Shown here piece by piece: positions 26,075 to 34,483 of a stretch of 64,000 nt of DNA. Both the position numbers and the translations under genes were made by a program. The notes beneath the pieces were generated by a model. That model did not search any database. It was not told the origin of the DNA and saw only the letters and a list, made by a program, of their open reading frames with translations. The DNA is from Crossiella sp. CA-258035 (GTDB lineage Bacteria > Actinomycetota > Actinomycetes > Mycobacteriales > Pseudonocardiaceae): the NCBI RefSeq assembly GCF_030064675.1, contig NZ_CP116413.1, positions 591,001 through 655,000 of the forward strand. The letters are read 5' to 3'. Numbering within the stretch: position 1 is the stretch's first letter; each line of letters opens with the position of its first letter.

Positions 26075-27709
26075 GTGACCGAGCGCATCGACCACACCCT
26101 CCGCACCAGTTGGACGCCCGAGGGCGCGAACGCGGCGCACCTGCCGCCACACGCGCTGCGCTGGCTCCGCTCCCGCATTGGCCTGGCCGAGGTGACCACG
26201 CCGGTGGGGCCGGGCTCGCTGCACCCGGTCGCCGACTCGGCGCTGCCACCGGCCGCGCTGGCGGCCCTGGCCGAGGTGGTCGGCCCGGCGGCGGTGCTGA
26301 CCGACCGGGAGGCGCGGCTCGGCCGCGCCGGCGGACTGTCCTATGTGGACCTCATGCGGCACAGGGGCTGCGGTGAGCTGGCCGTTCCGGACGCGGTGGT
26401 GCTGCCCGCCGATCCCGAGCAGGTGCAGCGGGTGCTGGAGGTCTGCGCCGCGCAGGACCTCGCGGTGGTGCCCTTCGGCGGCGGCACCTCGGTGGTCGGC
26501 GGGGTGAACGCGCTGCGCGGAACCAAGGCCTCGGTGGTCACCCTGGACCTGGCCCGGCTGGACAAGTTGGTCTCGGTGGACCCGGTCTCGCACACCGCGG
26601 TCTTCCAGGCCGGGGTGCGCGCGCCGGAGGCGGAACGGCTGCTGGCCGCGCACGGCTTCACCCTCGGCCACTTCCCGCAGTCCTTCGAGCGGGCCACCCT
26701 CGGCGGGTTCGCCGCCACCCGCTCGGCCGGTCAGGCCTCCGCGGGCTACGGCCGGTTCGAGGACATGGTGCACGCGCTGCGGCTGGCCACCCCCGCCGGT
26801 GAGCTCACCCTCGGCGGCGTCCCGGCCTCGGCGGCAGGCCCTGACCTGAAGCGGCTGGTCATCGGCAGCGAGGGCGTCTTCGGCGTGATCACCGAGCTGA
26901 CCCTGCGGGTGCGACCGGCGGCCACCTTCCACCACTACGAGGGCGTGGTGGTGGACGGCTGGGAACGCGGCGCCGCGGCGGTCCGCGCGCTGGCCCAGCA
27001 GCGGGTGCTGGCCGATGTCACCCGCCTGTCCGACATGGACGAGACCGAGGTGTCCCTCGAGCTGGCGGGTGGCTGGAAGGGCCGGGCGCTGCGCGCCTAC
27101 CTGCGCACCAGGGGGGTGGTCGCGCCCTGCCTGCTGATCCTGGGCTGGGAGACCGGGTCCCCGCGCGAGCTGGCCAACCGGCGGCGGGCCGCGCTGCACG
27201 CGCTGAAGGAGTTCAACCCGGTGCGGCTGGGCCGCCCGCTCGGCGAGGCCTGGCGCAAGGGCCGCTACGGCGGGCCGAGGCAGCGGGACGCGCTGCTGGA
27301 GGCCGGGGTGTGCGTGGAGACCCTGGAGACCGCGGGCGACTGGGCCGGGCTGGCCGCGTTGCGCACCGCGGTCCGCGGCGCGCTCACCGACTCGCTGAGC
27401 ACCGCCCGCGCCCGCCCGGTGGTGATGTGCCACGTCTCGCACGCCTACGAGACCGGGGCCTCGCTGTACTTCACCGTGCTCGCCCCGCGCGCCGACACCG
27501 CCCCGGTCGAGCAGTGGCAGCGGGCCAAGGCCGCGGCCTGCGAGGCCATCGTCAACCACGCCGGCACCATCACCCACCACCACGCGGTCGGCGTGGACCA
27601 CGCGCCCTGGCTGGCCGCCGAGGTCGGCGAACTGGGCATTGAGGTGCTGCGCGCGGTCAAGGCCCGGCTGGACCCGACTGGAGTTCTCAACCCGGGAAAG
27701 CTCGTGTGA
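26075..27709 (+). CDS. FAD-binding oxidase, alkyldihydroxyacetonephosphate synthase-like
   Basis: A 544-residue VAO/PCMH-family flavoprotein. FAD-binding motifs: VVPFGGGTSVVGGV (about residue 132) and GHFPQSFERATLGGFAATRSAGQ. It ends LDPTGVLNPGKLV, the family terminus. The active-site-like THHHAVGVDHAPW near the C-terminus matches the His-rich loop of AGPS, the enzyme that swaps the acyl chain of acyl-DHAP for an alkyl chain. Actinobacterial members may instead be D-2-hydroxyacid or glycolate-type oxidases, so the reaction is provisional. GTG 26075 is preferred; an ATG at 26057 lies inside the operator. Confidence 0.82.
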   Translation: MTERIDHTLRTSWTPEGANAAHLPPHALRWLRSRIGLAEVTTPVGPGSLHPVADSALPPAALAALAEVVGPAAVLTDREARLGRAGGLSYVDLMRHRGCGELAVPDAVVLPADPEQVQRVLEVCAAQDLAVVPFGGGTSVVGGVNALRGTKASVVTLDLARLDKLVSVDPVSHTAVFQAGVRAPEAERLLAAHGFTLGHFPQSFERATLGGFAATRSAGQASAGYGRFEDMVHALRLATPAGELTLGGVPASAAGPDLKRLVIGSEGVFGVITELTLRVRPAATFHHYEGVVVDGWERGAAAVRALAQQRVLADVTRLSDMDETEVSLELAGGWKGRALRAYLRTRGVVAPCLLILGWETGSPRELANRRRAALHALKEFNPVRLGRPLGEAWRKGRYGGPRQRDALLEAGVCVETLETAGDWAGLAALRTAVRGALTDSLSTARARPVVMCHVSHAYETGASLYFTVLAPRADTAPVEQWQRAKAAACEAIVNHAGTITHHHAVGVDHAPWLAAEVGELGIEVLRAVKARLDPTGVLNPGKLV

Positions 27710-27757
27710 CACGCCGCGGGGCTGGTGCGCTCGCGGCCGGGGGCCTAGGGTCCGGCA

Positions 27758-28804
27758 ATGGGTGATGTGCTGATCCGTTCCGTCCGCCCGTGGTCCTCCG
27801 CGCCCGACACCCCCGCGATCGACGTGCTCTGCCGAGCCGGGGCGATCGCCGAGCTCGGGCCGGAACTCACCGCTCCACCAGGGATTCCGGAAGCCGATGG
27901 CGCAGGTGGCGTGCTGCTGCCCGCCCTGGTCGCCGCGCACGTCCGGCCGTGCGCCGGACAGGCCGAGGCCACCCTGGCCCGCCTGGTCGCCGCGGGAGCC
28001 ACCCTGCTCCGCGTGCACGGCCCGGCCGAGGACCTGGACGAGCTGCTGGCCGCCAGGGAGGTCTTCGCCGACCGCGCCACCATCCAGCTGGTCGCCTTCG
28101 TGGCCGGCGGGCTCGTCCGCGAGGAACGCGGCGAGAAGCTGCTGGACGCCGCGGTGGCCGCGGGCGCGGACCTGCTCGGCGGCCTGGACCCGGCAGGCCA
28201 CGACCGCGACCCGGTGCGCCACCTGGACCTGCTCTTCGAGCTGGCCGAGCGGCACTCCGTGGGCATCGACCTCCAGCTGCGCGACCCCGGTGAGCTGGGC
28301 GCCTTCGTGATCGAGCTGATCTGCGAGCGGGTGGCCGCCCTGGACATGCGCGGCCGGGTCACCCTGTCGCACTGCCTCGCACTGTCCACTGTGGAGGATC
28401 ACCGGCGCGAGCTGCTGGCCGAGCTGCTGGCCGAACACGGCGTCTCGGTCACCACCCTGGCCACCGCCTGGGGAAACCCGCTGCCGCTGCGCCGGTTGCG
28501 CTGGGCAGGCGTGCCGGTCGGCCTCGGCGACGACGGCGGCGACCTGCTCGACCAGGCCCGCCTGCTGGCCGAGGCCAACGGCTTCGAGCGCGACGACGAG
28601 GTCGAGCTGTGCGCCGACGTGGCCACCCGGGACGGCGCACGGGCGCTGCGGGTGGGCGGCTACGGCGTGATCGAGGGCGACCGGGCCGAGCTGATGGTGG
28701 TGCCCGCTGACTCGGTGGCGGAGGCGGTACGGCAACGGCCGCCGCGCACCCTGGTGGTGCACGACGGCCGGGTGGTCAGCGGCGCTCAAACCGCCGGAGG
28801 ATGA
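27758..28804 (+). CDS. Degenerate amidohydrolase (cytosine deaminase-like)
   Basis: A 348-residue protein with the layout of an amidohydrolase: N-terminal beta strand MGDVLIRSVRPW, a TIM-barrel middle, and a C-terminal strand PPRTLVVHDGRVV. The metal ligands look eroded. The H-x-H motif after strand 1 reads AAHVRPC, the mid-barrel D-L-H-x-x-E of cytosine deaminases reads DLQLRD, and the late Asp motif reads GDDGGD; a later TLSHC is intact. It may be a binding protein, a regulator or an inactive paralogue. It starts 48 bases after the AGPS-like gene and could be co-transcribed. Confidence 0.65.
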   Translation: MGDVLIRSVRPWSSAPDTPAIDVLCRAGAIAELGPELTAPPGIPEADGAGGVLLPALVAAHVRPCAGQAEATLARLVAAGATLLRVHGPAEDLDELLAAREVFADRATIQLVAFVAGGLVREERGEKLLDAAVAAGADLLGGLDPAGHDRDPVRHLDLLFELAERHSVGIDLQLRDPGELGAFVIELICERVAALDMRGRVTLSHCLALSTVEDHRRELLAELLAEHGVSVTTLATAWGNPLPLRRLRWAGVPVGLGDDGGDLLDQARLLAEANGFERDDEVELCADVATRDGARALRVGGYGVIEGDRAELMVVPADSVAEAVRQRPPRTLVVHDGRVVSGAQTAGG

Positions 28805-28866
28805 CTTCTGCGAAAGAGGCGTGGCGCGCCAGCGACACGCCGGGCTCTTGGACCCGCGGTGGGGTT

Positions 28867-28960
28867 GATTTTTCGCGTCGCCTTGTCGTGCGTCCGACGC
28901 ATCCGAAGCTTGCTTCGCGTGCGGCGGATGCACGACAAGGCGACTCAAGAGCGAAAAATC
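28867..28960. repeat. Long imperfect inverted repeat between convergent genes
   Basis: GATTTTTCGC (28867-28876) pairs with GCGAAAAATC (28951-28960), and CGCCTTGTCGTGC (28879-28891) pairs with GCACGACAAGGCG (28930-28942). The tip contains CGAAGC/GCTTCG (28904-28917). The whole forms a ~94-base hairpin with unpaired bulges. Located between convergent genes, it could be a bidirectional terminator; its size and compound arms also fit a small non-coding repeat element (MITE or palindromic repeat). Confidence 0.7.
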
Positions 28961-28981
28961 CCGCGCGCGGAGCGCGCCAAA

Positions 28982-29992
28982 CTACACAGTCACCAGCATC
29001 TTGCCGGTGTTCGCGCCCTTGAGCAGGTCAAGAAAGGCCTGCGGTGCGTTGGCCAGGCCCTCGACCGTGGTCTCCCGGTAGCTGATCTTGCCCTCGGCCA
29101 GCCAGCCGCCGACCTCGGCGAAGAACTGCTCCTGCATGGACCCGTACTCGTTCACGATGAACCCGCGCAGGTTCAGGCCCTTGCCGACGATCTGGATCAT
29201 GTTGCGCGGGCCGGTGGGCTCGCCCTTCTCGTTGTACTGCGAGATGGCGCCGCACAGCGCGAACCGGCCGCCCGGCTTGGCCGCGCTGATCGCCGCCTCC
29301 AGGTGCTCGCCGCCCACGTTGTCGAAGTACACGTCGATGCCCTCGGGTGCGGCCTTGGCGAGCAGCTCGGCCACCGGGCCGTCCTTGTAGTTGAACGCGG
29401 CGTCGAAGCCCAGCTCGTTGACCAGGTAGTCGACCTTCTCCTGGCTGCCGGCCGAGCCGATCACCCTGGCGGCGCCCTTGAGCTTGGCGATCTGGCCCAC
29501 CAGCGAGCCGACCGCGCCTGCCGCGCCGGAGACGAAGACGACATCGCCCTCGCGGAACTGGCCGGCGGCCAGCAGGCCCGCGTAGGCGGTCAGGCCCGGC
29601 ATGCCCAGCACGCCGAGGAAAGCGCCCGCGGGGGCCAGGTTCGCGTCCACCTTGACCGCGTGCTTGACGTCCACCTTGGCGTACTCGCGCCAGCCGCCCA
29701 TGTGCAGCACCAGGTCGCCGACGGCGAAGCCGGGGTCGTTGGAGGTGACCACCTCGCCGACCGCGCCGCCCTGCAGCGCCTTGCCCAGCTCGAACGGCGG
29801 CACGTAGGACTTCACGTCGTTCATCCGGCCGCGCATGTACGGGTCGACGCTCATGACCTTGTTGCGCACCAGCAGCTCGCCCTCGCCTGGCGCGGGCACC
29901 TCGGCCTGGACCAGGTCGAAGTTGTCCAGGGTGGGCCAGCCCTCGGGACGGGAGGCGAGACGGATTTCCAGGCCGGTGGACGGGGTGGTCAT
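28982..29992 (-). CDS. NADP-dependent oxidoreductase (leukotriene B4 dehydrogenase/CurA-like MDR)
   Basis: A 336-residue zinc-free medium-chain reductase. It begins with a beta-rich catalytic domain (VPAPGEGELLVRNKVMSVDPYMRGRM, the classic family stretch). A Rossmann domain follows with GQFREGDVVFVSGAAGAVGSLVGQIAK, and the conserved YFDNVGGEHL. Such enzymes reduce alpha,beta-unsaturated ketones or aldehydes with NADPH. ATG 29992 is preceded by GAGGAG. Divergent from a TetR gene, which probably controls it. Confidence 0.92.
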   Translation of the reverse strand: MTTPSTGLEIRLASRPEGWPTLDNFDLVQAEVPAPGEGELLVRNKVMSVDPYMRGRMNDVKSYVPPFELGKALQGGAVGEVVTSNDPGFAVGDLVLHMGGWREYAKVDVKHAVKVDANLAPAGAFLGVLGMPGLTAYAGLLAAGQFREGDVVFVSGAAGAVGSLVGQIAKLKGAARVIGSAGSQEKVDYLVNELGFDAAFNYKDGPVAELLAKAAPEGIDVYFDNVGGEHLEAAISAAKPGGRFALCGAISQYNEKGEPTGPRNMIQIVGKGLNLRGFIVNEYGSMQEQFFAEVGGWLAEGKISYRETTVEGLANAPQAFLDLLKGANTGKMLVTV

Positions 29993-30015
29993 GCGGAGCT
30001 CCTCAGCAGAGAACG

Positions 30016-30030
30016 TGTCACTCACTGACA
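30016..30030. promoter_or_regulatory. Operator candidate between oxidoreductase and TetR genes
   Basis: TGTCA-CTCAC-TGACA is a symmetric element 24 bases upstream of the oxidoreductase start and 54 bases upstream of the TetR start. It lies in an AT-richer segment that should hold both promoters, so it is a plausible TetR operator. Confidence 0.45.
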
Positions 30031-30083
30031 AAAAACATACCATGACAATAGGCGGAGCGCGACATGTGACGTAGACTGACGGT

Positions 30084-30731
30084 GTGAGCATGGTCAAGGA
30101 CGAGCTGGGTCTGCGCGAGCGCAAGAAGCTGCGCACCAAGAACGCGCTGGTCGACGCCGCCCTGGAGTTGTTCTTCGGCAAGGGTTTCGAGGCCACCACG
30201 GTGGAGGAGATCGCCGCCGCGGTGGAGATCTCGCCGCGCACCTTCTTCCGGTACTTCGCCGGCAAGGAGGACGTCGCGCTGGCCCAGTTCGCCGAGATCG
30301 ACGAGTTCTGCATCACCGCGCTGGCCGCCCGCCCGGACAACGAACCGCCGGTGACCGCCACCCGCGCCACCTACCTGGCCATGTTCGACCACATCGCCGC
30401 ACTGGACGGCGGCCCGGCCCGCTACTGCGCCACCCACCGCCTGATCGGCCAGACCCCGACCCTGTTCGCCCGCTGGTTGCAGACCTCCGCCCAGGTCGAG
30501 CACCGGCTGGCCGAGGTGATCGCGGCCCGCCAGGGCGTCTCCGCCGAGACCGACCTGCGCTGCCGGCTGCTGATCCGGGTGGTCTGCGCCAGCGCCCGGC
30601 TCGGCATGGAGATCGCCTGCCTGCGCGGCTACGACACCATCGACGAGCTCCGCGCCCAGGTCATCGAGGCCCTGGACCTGGGCATCGCGGGCCTGCCCGC
30701 CGCCTGGTCCAGCGCCACCGAGCGCTGGTGA
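30084..30731 (+). CDS. TetR-family regulator
   Basis: A 215-residue TetR repressor with a typical N-terminal HTH: LRERKKLRTKNALVDAALELF helix region, then TTVEEIAAAVEISPRTFFRYF. The C-terminal domain is the MftR/acyl-binding-like helical type. The start is GTG 30084, or ATG 30090. It diverges from the quinone/enone reductase gene, a common arrangement for repressors that sense electrophilic substrates of the enzyme they control; ligand identity is inference. Confidence 0.9.
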   Translation: MSMVKDELGLRERKKLRTKNALVDAALELFFGKGFEATTVEEIAAAVEISPRTFFRYFAGKEDVALAQFAEIDEFCITALAARPDNEPPVTATRATYLAMFDHIAALDGGPARYCATHRLIGQTPTLFARWLQTSAQVEHRLAEVIAARQGVSAETDLRCRLLIRVVCASARLGMEIACLRGYDTIDELRAQVIEALDLGIAGLPAAWSSATERW

Positions 30732-30743
30732 GGCGCGCGCTGG

Positions 30744-31115
30744 TCAGTCCCGGCGGCGGATCAGCCCGCCGCGCTTGCGCAGCAGCTCCTCCAGGCCCTG
30801 CTGCGCGGCCCTGATCCGCTCCGCGCGCTGCTCGATGGTCAGGCCGTCGGCCGGCAGGACCGGCTTGGGCAGCGGCTTCATCGGGAACCAGCGCTCGTCG
30901 TAGAACAGGTCGCCGACCTCGCGCCAGCGCTCCCTGAGCTCCTGCTCGGTCGCGCTGAGCTGCTGCTCGGCCTTGGCGTGCCGCTCCTTGGCCTGGCGGA
31001 CCACGTCGGTCAGCTCCTTGGCGCGCTCGGCGTCCACCTTCTGCATCCGGCGCACCGCCTCGTCCACCTGGCCGGTGATCGCCCGGTAGCGCTCGCTCGC
31101 GGACGGCTCGTTCAC
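30744..31115 (-). CDS. Coiled-coil protein of the FtsK-like operon
   Basis: A 123-residue, highly charged, helix-rich protein with predicted coiled coil from about residue 10 to 75 (RAITGQVDEAVRRMQKVDAE...ATEQELRERWREVGDLF). It is followed by a proline-containing linker PMKPLPKPVLPADG and a basic C-terminus KRGGLIRRRD. GTG 31115 overlaps the stop of the ATPase gene (GTGA), so it is translated with it. No family recognised. A structural or adaptor role for the ATPase is inference. Confidence 0.75.
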   Translation of the reverse strand: MNEPSASERYRAITGQVDEAVRRMQKVDAERAKELTDVVRQAKERHAKAEQQLSATEQELRERWREVGDLFYDERWFPMKPLPKPVLPADGLTIEQRAERIRAAQQGLEELLRKRGGLIRRRD

Positions 31116-33907
31116 GGTTGCCCCTCCCCGCTGGCCTCTGCGGTGTCGAACGGGATGACGACCTCGGGCCGCGCGTGCTCGGACTTGTCGAAGAACAGGC
31201 CGCGGCGGGGCCGGGGCGACCAGCTGATCAGCTGGCCGGCGGCCAGGCTGGACAGGTCGGGGCCGTGCACGTCCAGGGCCACCCAGGCGCCCAGGTCCTC
31301 GATGCCGCCGCCGAGGAAGCCGCTCTTGAGCCGCTGCACGCTGCGCCACCAGCCGATGGTGTGGGTGGCCAGTTCGGGGCCGTGCTTGAGGATCTGCTTG
31401 AGACTGTCCACTCCGGACTGACGGGTGGTCGGGTCCTTCTGCTCCAGCAACGGGTAGGCCGCGTCGATGGCGTAGAGCACCAGGTAGTGCGGCCGGGCCG
31501 GTTCGTTGTTGCCCGCGCCGCGGGCCGCGCGGGCGCCCAGGTCGGCGGCCAGCGCGTCCAGCGCGGCGCGCACGCCGTCGCTGTCGAGCAGCTCGACCTC
31601 GTTGCCGGTGTCCTTGAGCGCGCAGGTCAGCGTCTCCGCCGCCGGGCGGGCGTCCTCGGTCACGCAGATCAGGGTGAACCTGGCCTCACCGGGAAGGTGT
31701 TGCCGGGCAAGGGAAAGCGTGGCCGCGGCGAGCACGCTGGCGGCATCGCGCAGCACCGAGCCGAGGGTGGCGATGTTGCGGCCGGGCGTGCGGGCCAGGG
31801 TCACCCCGGCCGCGCTGCCGGCCACGTCGATCACCTGGCCGAGCAGCGCCACCGGCGGGCGGCCCCGGCGCGGCTCCAGCAGCCGGAAGTCCTCCACAGT
31901 GGACAGCGGCGGCACGTGGTCGCCGTCGAAGAGCCTCGGCTCGCCCAGGTTCGCGGGCCTGCGCTGCCACAGCTCCACCTGCAACGCGTCGAAGGTGCCC
32001 CGGCTGGTCGCGTCCGGGATGCGGGCCACCTCGTTGCCGTGCCGGACCCCGGAGTCGTGGTTGATCACCGCGTGCCGCCGCGGGATCTCGATCGCGGCCT
32101 GGTTGGTCTCCACCAGCACCCGGCGCGCCTTGGGCAGCGCGATCCGCACGATGAACTGCTCGAAGATGGCCGGCTTGCCCCAGAACGCCTCGATGCCGGA
32201 GACGTCCTGGCTGGAGAGCACCAGGTGGATGCCCTGCGAGCGCCCGCGCCGCGCCACGTCCTCCAGCAGCCCGGCTGCCTGGCTGGTCACCGCGTCCCGC
32301 TCGGCGAAGAGGAACTGGAACTCGTCGATCACCGCCACGATCCGCGGCCACCGCCCGCCGGTGTCCTCCGCGCGCAGCTCCTCCAGCTTGGTCACCTCGT
32401 GCCGCTTGGCCGCCTCCGCCCTGCGCCGCATCTCATCGGCCAGGTACTTCAGCAGCGCCAGCCCGAACTCCCGGTCGGCGTTGACGTTCACCCCGACCAG
32501 CCGCGCGTGCGGCAGCCAGCTCGGGTCCTTGCGGCCGGGGGTGAACTGGGCGAAGGACACGCCCTCCTTGAAGTCGAGCACGTAGAGCTCGAGCTCGTCG
32601 GGGGAGTAGCGCGCGGTGAGGCTGCCCAGCATCGCGTACAGGAAGTTGGTCTTGCCGGAGCCGCTCGGCCCGCCGATCAGCGCGTGCGGCGAGGAGTCAC
32701 CCAGGTGCAGCAGCACGTCCTGGCCGTCGCTGCGGCCGATCGGCGCGCTCAGCCCGGTGGCCGAGTGCTCCGTCCAGCGGGTCTCCGGCAGCAGGTCGGC
32801 GAAGGTGCACACCCGGCTGCGCCGCTCCAGCAGCGCGTCCGCGATCGCCCCGCAGGCCATCGGCACCCGGTCCCTTGGCAGCGGCTCGTCCAGGGTGATC
32901 ACCGCGTGCTCGCCGGTCATGGTGGAGGTGACCCGGCCGTCCTCGTGCAGCTCCACGGTCTCCAGCGGGCTGTTCACCGACAGCCGCATGTCCACCATGA
33001 CCAGCTGGATGCCGCAGGCCAAACCATTGCGCGCGACCCGTTGCAGCTGCTGGCGGAGCTGGTCGTCCAGGTTCTCGTGGTTGCCGAACAGGATCGCGAT
33101 CCGCCAGGGTTCCGAACGTTTGCCGGTGGCCGCGGTCAGCGCGCGCAGCGAGTGGTGGCCGTCCACCAGGATCCGGGTGTGCACCCGGCGGATGTGCTCG
33201 GAGAACTCGCTGAGCAGGTCCTGCAACCGGCTCGGGTCGTGCACGGTGAGCAGCCCGGCGCGGGCCAGCGGGTACAGGCCGGGCAGCGAACCGGTGAACT
33301 GGCCGGTGTCCCACACGTGCACCTGCACCAGGCCAGGCTGGAAGTAGGACAGCGTGCGCAGCACCAGCGTCTCGACCAGCGCCTCGGCCAGCATCCGGGT
33401 GTTGTGCGCGGAGACCACGTGCAGGTGGCCGTGGTCCAGCAGCGGCACCGCGGCCGGGAACTCCTCGGCCAGCGAGGCGTCCTCCAGCCGGGCCGAGCCG
33501 ATCCGCCACAGGCCCGGCGCGGGCGTGCTGCCGTCCCGCTCGCCCGGCCTGCCCAGCCAGTGCTCCCAGTGCTCGCCGGCCGAACCGGGCGCGTGCTCGG
33601 CGACCAGCGCGGTCAGCGTGGCCGGGCCGTCGCCGGTCCACTGCGCGAAGACCTGCTCGTGCTCGGCCAGCGCGCGCTCGGCCAGCGGCCGCAGCGCCGG
33701 GTCGGCCCACTGCGCGGCGAAGGCCGGATCCGCTTGCACGGCACGGATTCCGCGTTTGCGCAGGGTCAGCTCGAACTCGGCCCTGCGGTGCTGGGCCTCG
33801 GCCACGATGTGCTCCTGGCGCGCCGCGCCGAGGGCCATCGCGACGGCGTCGTGGAACTCGCCGAAGACCGCGCTGATCCGTGCCCGTCGCTCGATCTTCT
33901 TGCTCAC
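31112..33907 (-). CDS. Soluble FtsK/SpoIIIE-type ATPase
   Basis: A 931-residue protein with one FtsK/SpoIIIE motor domain. Walker A GGPSGSGKTN (412-421), strand LYVLDFKEGVSF, Walker B RIVAVIDEFQF (522-532), and the later LSSQDVSGIEAF and RIALPKARRVLVETNQAA typical of FtsK. No transmembrane segment is visible: residues 1-380 are a helical plus alpha/beta N-domain, and residues ~640-931 form a C-domain unlike the gamma domain of FtsK. It resembles the motor part of T7SS EccC but has a single ATPase module and no membrane anchor. It lies between two small helical proteins upstream and a coiled-coil protein downstream. Confidence 0.85.
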   Translation of the reverse strand: MSKKIERRARISAVFGEFHDAVAMALGAARQEHIVAEAQHRRAEFELTLRKRGIRAVQADPAFAAQWADPALRPLAERALAEHEQVFAQWTGDGPATLTALVAEHAPGSAGEHWEHWLGRPGERDGSTPAPGLWRIGSARLEDASLAEEFPAAVPLLDHGHLHVVSAHNTRMLAEALVETLVLRTLSYFQPGLVQVHVWDTGQFTGSLPGLYPLARAGLLTVHDPSRLQDLLSEFSEHIRRVHTRILVDGHHSLRALTAATGKRSEPWRIAILFGNHENLDDQLRQQLQRVARNGLACGIQLVMVDMRLSVNSPLETVELHEDGRVTSTMTGEHAVITLDEPLPRDRVPMACGAIADALLERRSRVCTFADLLPETRWTEHSATGLSAPIGRSDGQDVLLHLGDSSPHALIGGPSGSGKTNFLYAMLGSLTARYSPDELELYVLDFKEGVSFAQFTPGRKDPSWLPHARLVGVNVNADREFGLALLKYLADEMRRRAEAAKRHEVTKLEELRAEDTGGRWPRIVAVIDEFQFLFAERDAVTSQAAGLLEDVARRGRSQGIHLVLSSQDVSGIEAFWGKPAIFEQFIVRIALPKARRVLVETNQAAIEIPRRHAVINHDSGVRHGNEVARIPDATSRGTFDALQVELWQRRPANLGEPRLFDGDHVPPLSTVEDFRLLEPRRGRPPVALLGQVIDVAGSAAGVTLARTPGRNIATLGSVLRDAASVLAAATLSLARQHLPGEARFTLICVTEDARPAAETLTCALKDTGNEVELLDSDGVRAALDALAADLGARAARGAGNNEPARPHYLVLYAIDAAYPLLEQKDPTTRQSGVDSLKQILKHGPELATHTIGWWRSVQRLKSGFLGGGIEDLGAWVALDVHGPDLSSLAAGQLISWSPRPRRGLFFDKSEHARPEVVIPFDTAEASGEGQP

Positions 33908-33937
33908 GCTGCACCGCCCAAGATCACGTAGTCAGTG

Positions 33938-34189
33938 TCACAGGGAGGTCATCAGGCCTTCTACCCGGTCCAGCGCGGCGGTGACCAGCTCCACGGTGCG
34001 GCCGTGTCCCTGGCCCGCGCCCAGCAGCTCGGGCGGGACCAGCGAGGCCGAGTGGTGCTTGCCCGCTTTCGCCAGTGCGGCCAGGGTTTCCCCGATCAGT
34101 TCGTCGGCCTCGATCAGCACCTGATGTGCCTGGAGAAGCTGTTCGCGCACCGACGCCAGTGCGGCGGCGACCTCCGCGATGGACGACAC
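33938..34189 (-). CDS. Small helical protein B of the FtsK-like operon
   Basis: An 83-residue protein, GTG start at 34189, two predicted helices with a Gly/His/Pro turn (LAKAGKHHSASLVPPELLGAGQ). It begins five bases after the stop of small protein A and ends about 30 bases before the ATPase start. Size and helical nature recall WXG100-type pairs, but no W-x-G motif is present. No family assigned. Confidence 0.7.
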   Translation of the reverse strand: MSSIAEVAAALASVREQLLQAHQVLIEADELIGETLAALAKAGKHHSASLVPPELLGAGQGHGRTVELVTAALDRVEGLMTSL

Positions 34190-34194
34190 CGGGC

Positions 34195-34455
34195 CTACAG
34201 CCTGCTCGCGTAGCCCTCGGCGGTGTTGATCGCCTGGGTCACCTGCTGGTGCGTCTCGGTCAGGTTCGCCATCGCCTGGTCCAGCATGCCCGCGGCCTGC
34301 TCGGCCTCGGGCTGGTTGCTGCCCTGCACGACCTGGAGCAGCGCGCCCTTGGCCTGCTCGATGGCGGTGGAGGCCGCCTGCAGGGCGCCGAGGCTCTCTT
34401 GCGCCTTCTCGTTGGCCTGGAGGATTCCGTTGCGAACCTGCTCCACACTTGCCAT
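34195..34455 (-). CDS. Small helical protein A of the FtsK-like operon
   Basis: An 86-residue protein (ATG 34455), almost entirely helical, alanine/glutamine-rich: EQVRNGILQANEKAQESLG, then a second long helix ending TAEGYASRL. It resembles short coiled-coil proteins encoded beside FtsK-type ATPases in actinomycetes, possibly DUF6244-like. There is no W-x-G and no YxxxD/E export motif. First gene of the operon; a perfect palindrome lies 29 bases upstream. Confidence 0.75.
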   Translation of the reverse strand: MASVEQVRNGILQANEKAQESLGALQAASTAIEQAKGALLQVVQGSNQPEAEQAAGMLDQAMANLTETHQQVTQAINTAEGYASRL

Positions 34456-34483
34456 CTTGCGCCCTACTCCTCCACGCGGCTCC

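Noticed and set aside
25874-28948. 1024-residue minus-strand open frame opposite the AGPS-like gene
   Set aside because: Low-complexity shadow translation; the plus strand encodes a complete flavoenzyme and an amidohydrolase-like protein.
28867-28960. Insertion sequence end or transposon
   Set aside because: No transposase frame, no target duplication seen; only a hairpin-forming repeat is supported.
31112-34455. Call of a type VII secretion system for the FtsK-like operon
   Set aside because: No W-x-G motif, no YxxxD/E signal, only one ATPase module, no membrane anchor, and no EccB/D/E or mycosin partner; resemblance is limited to gene size and the FtsK motor.
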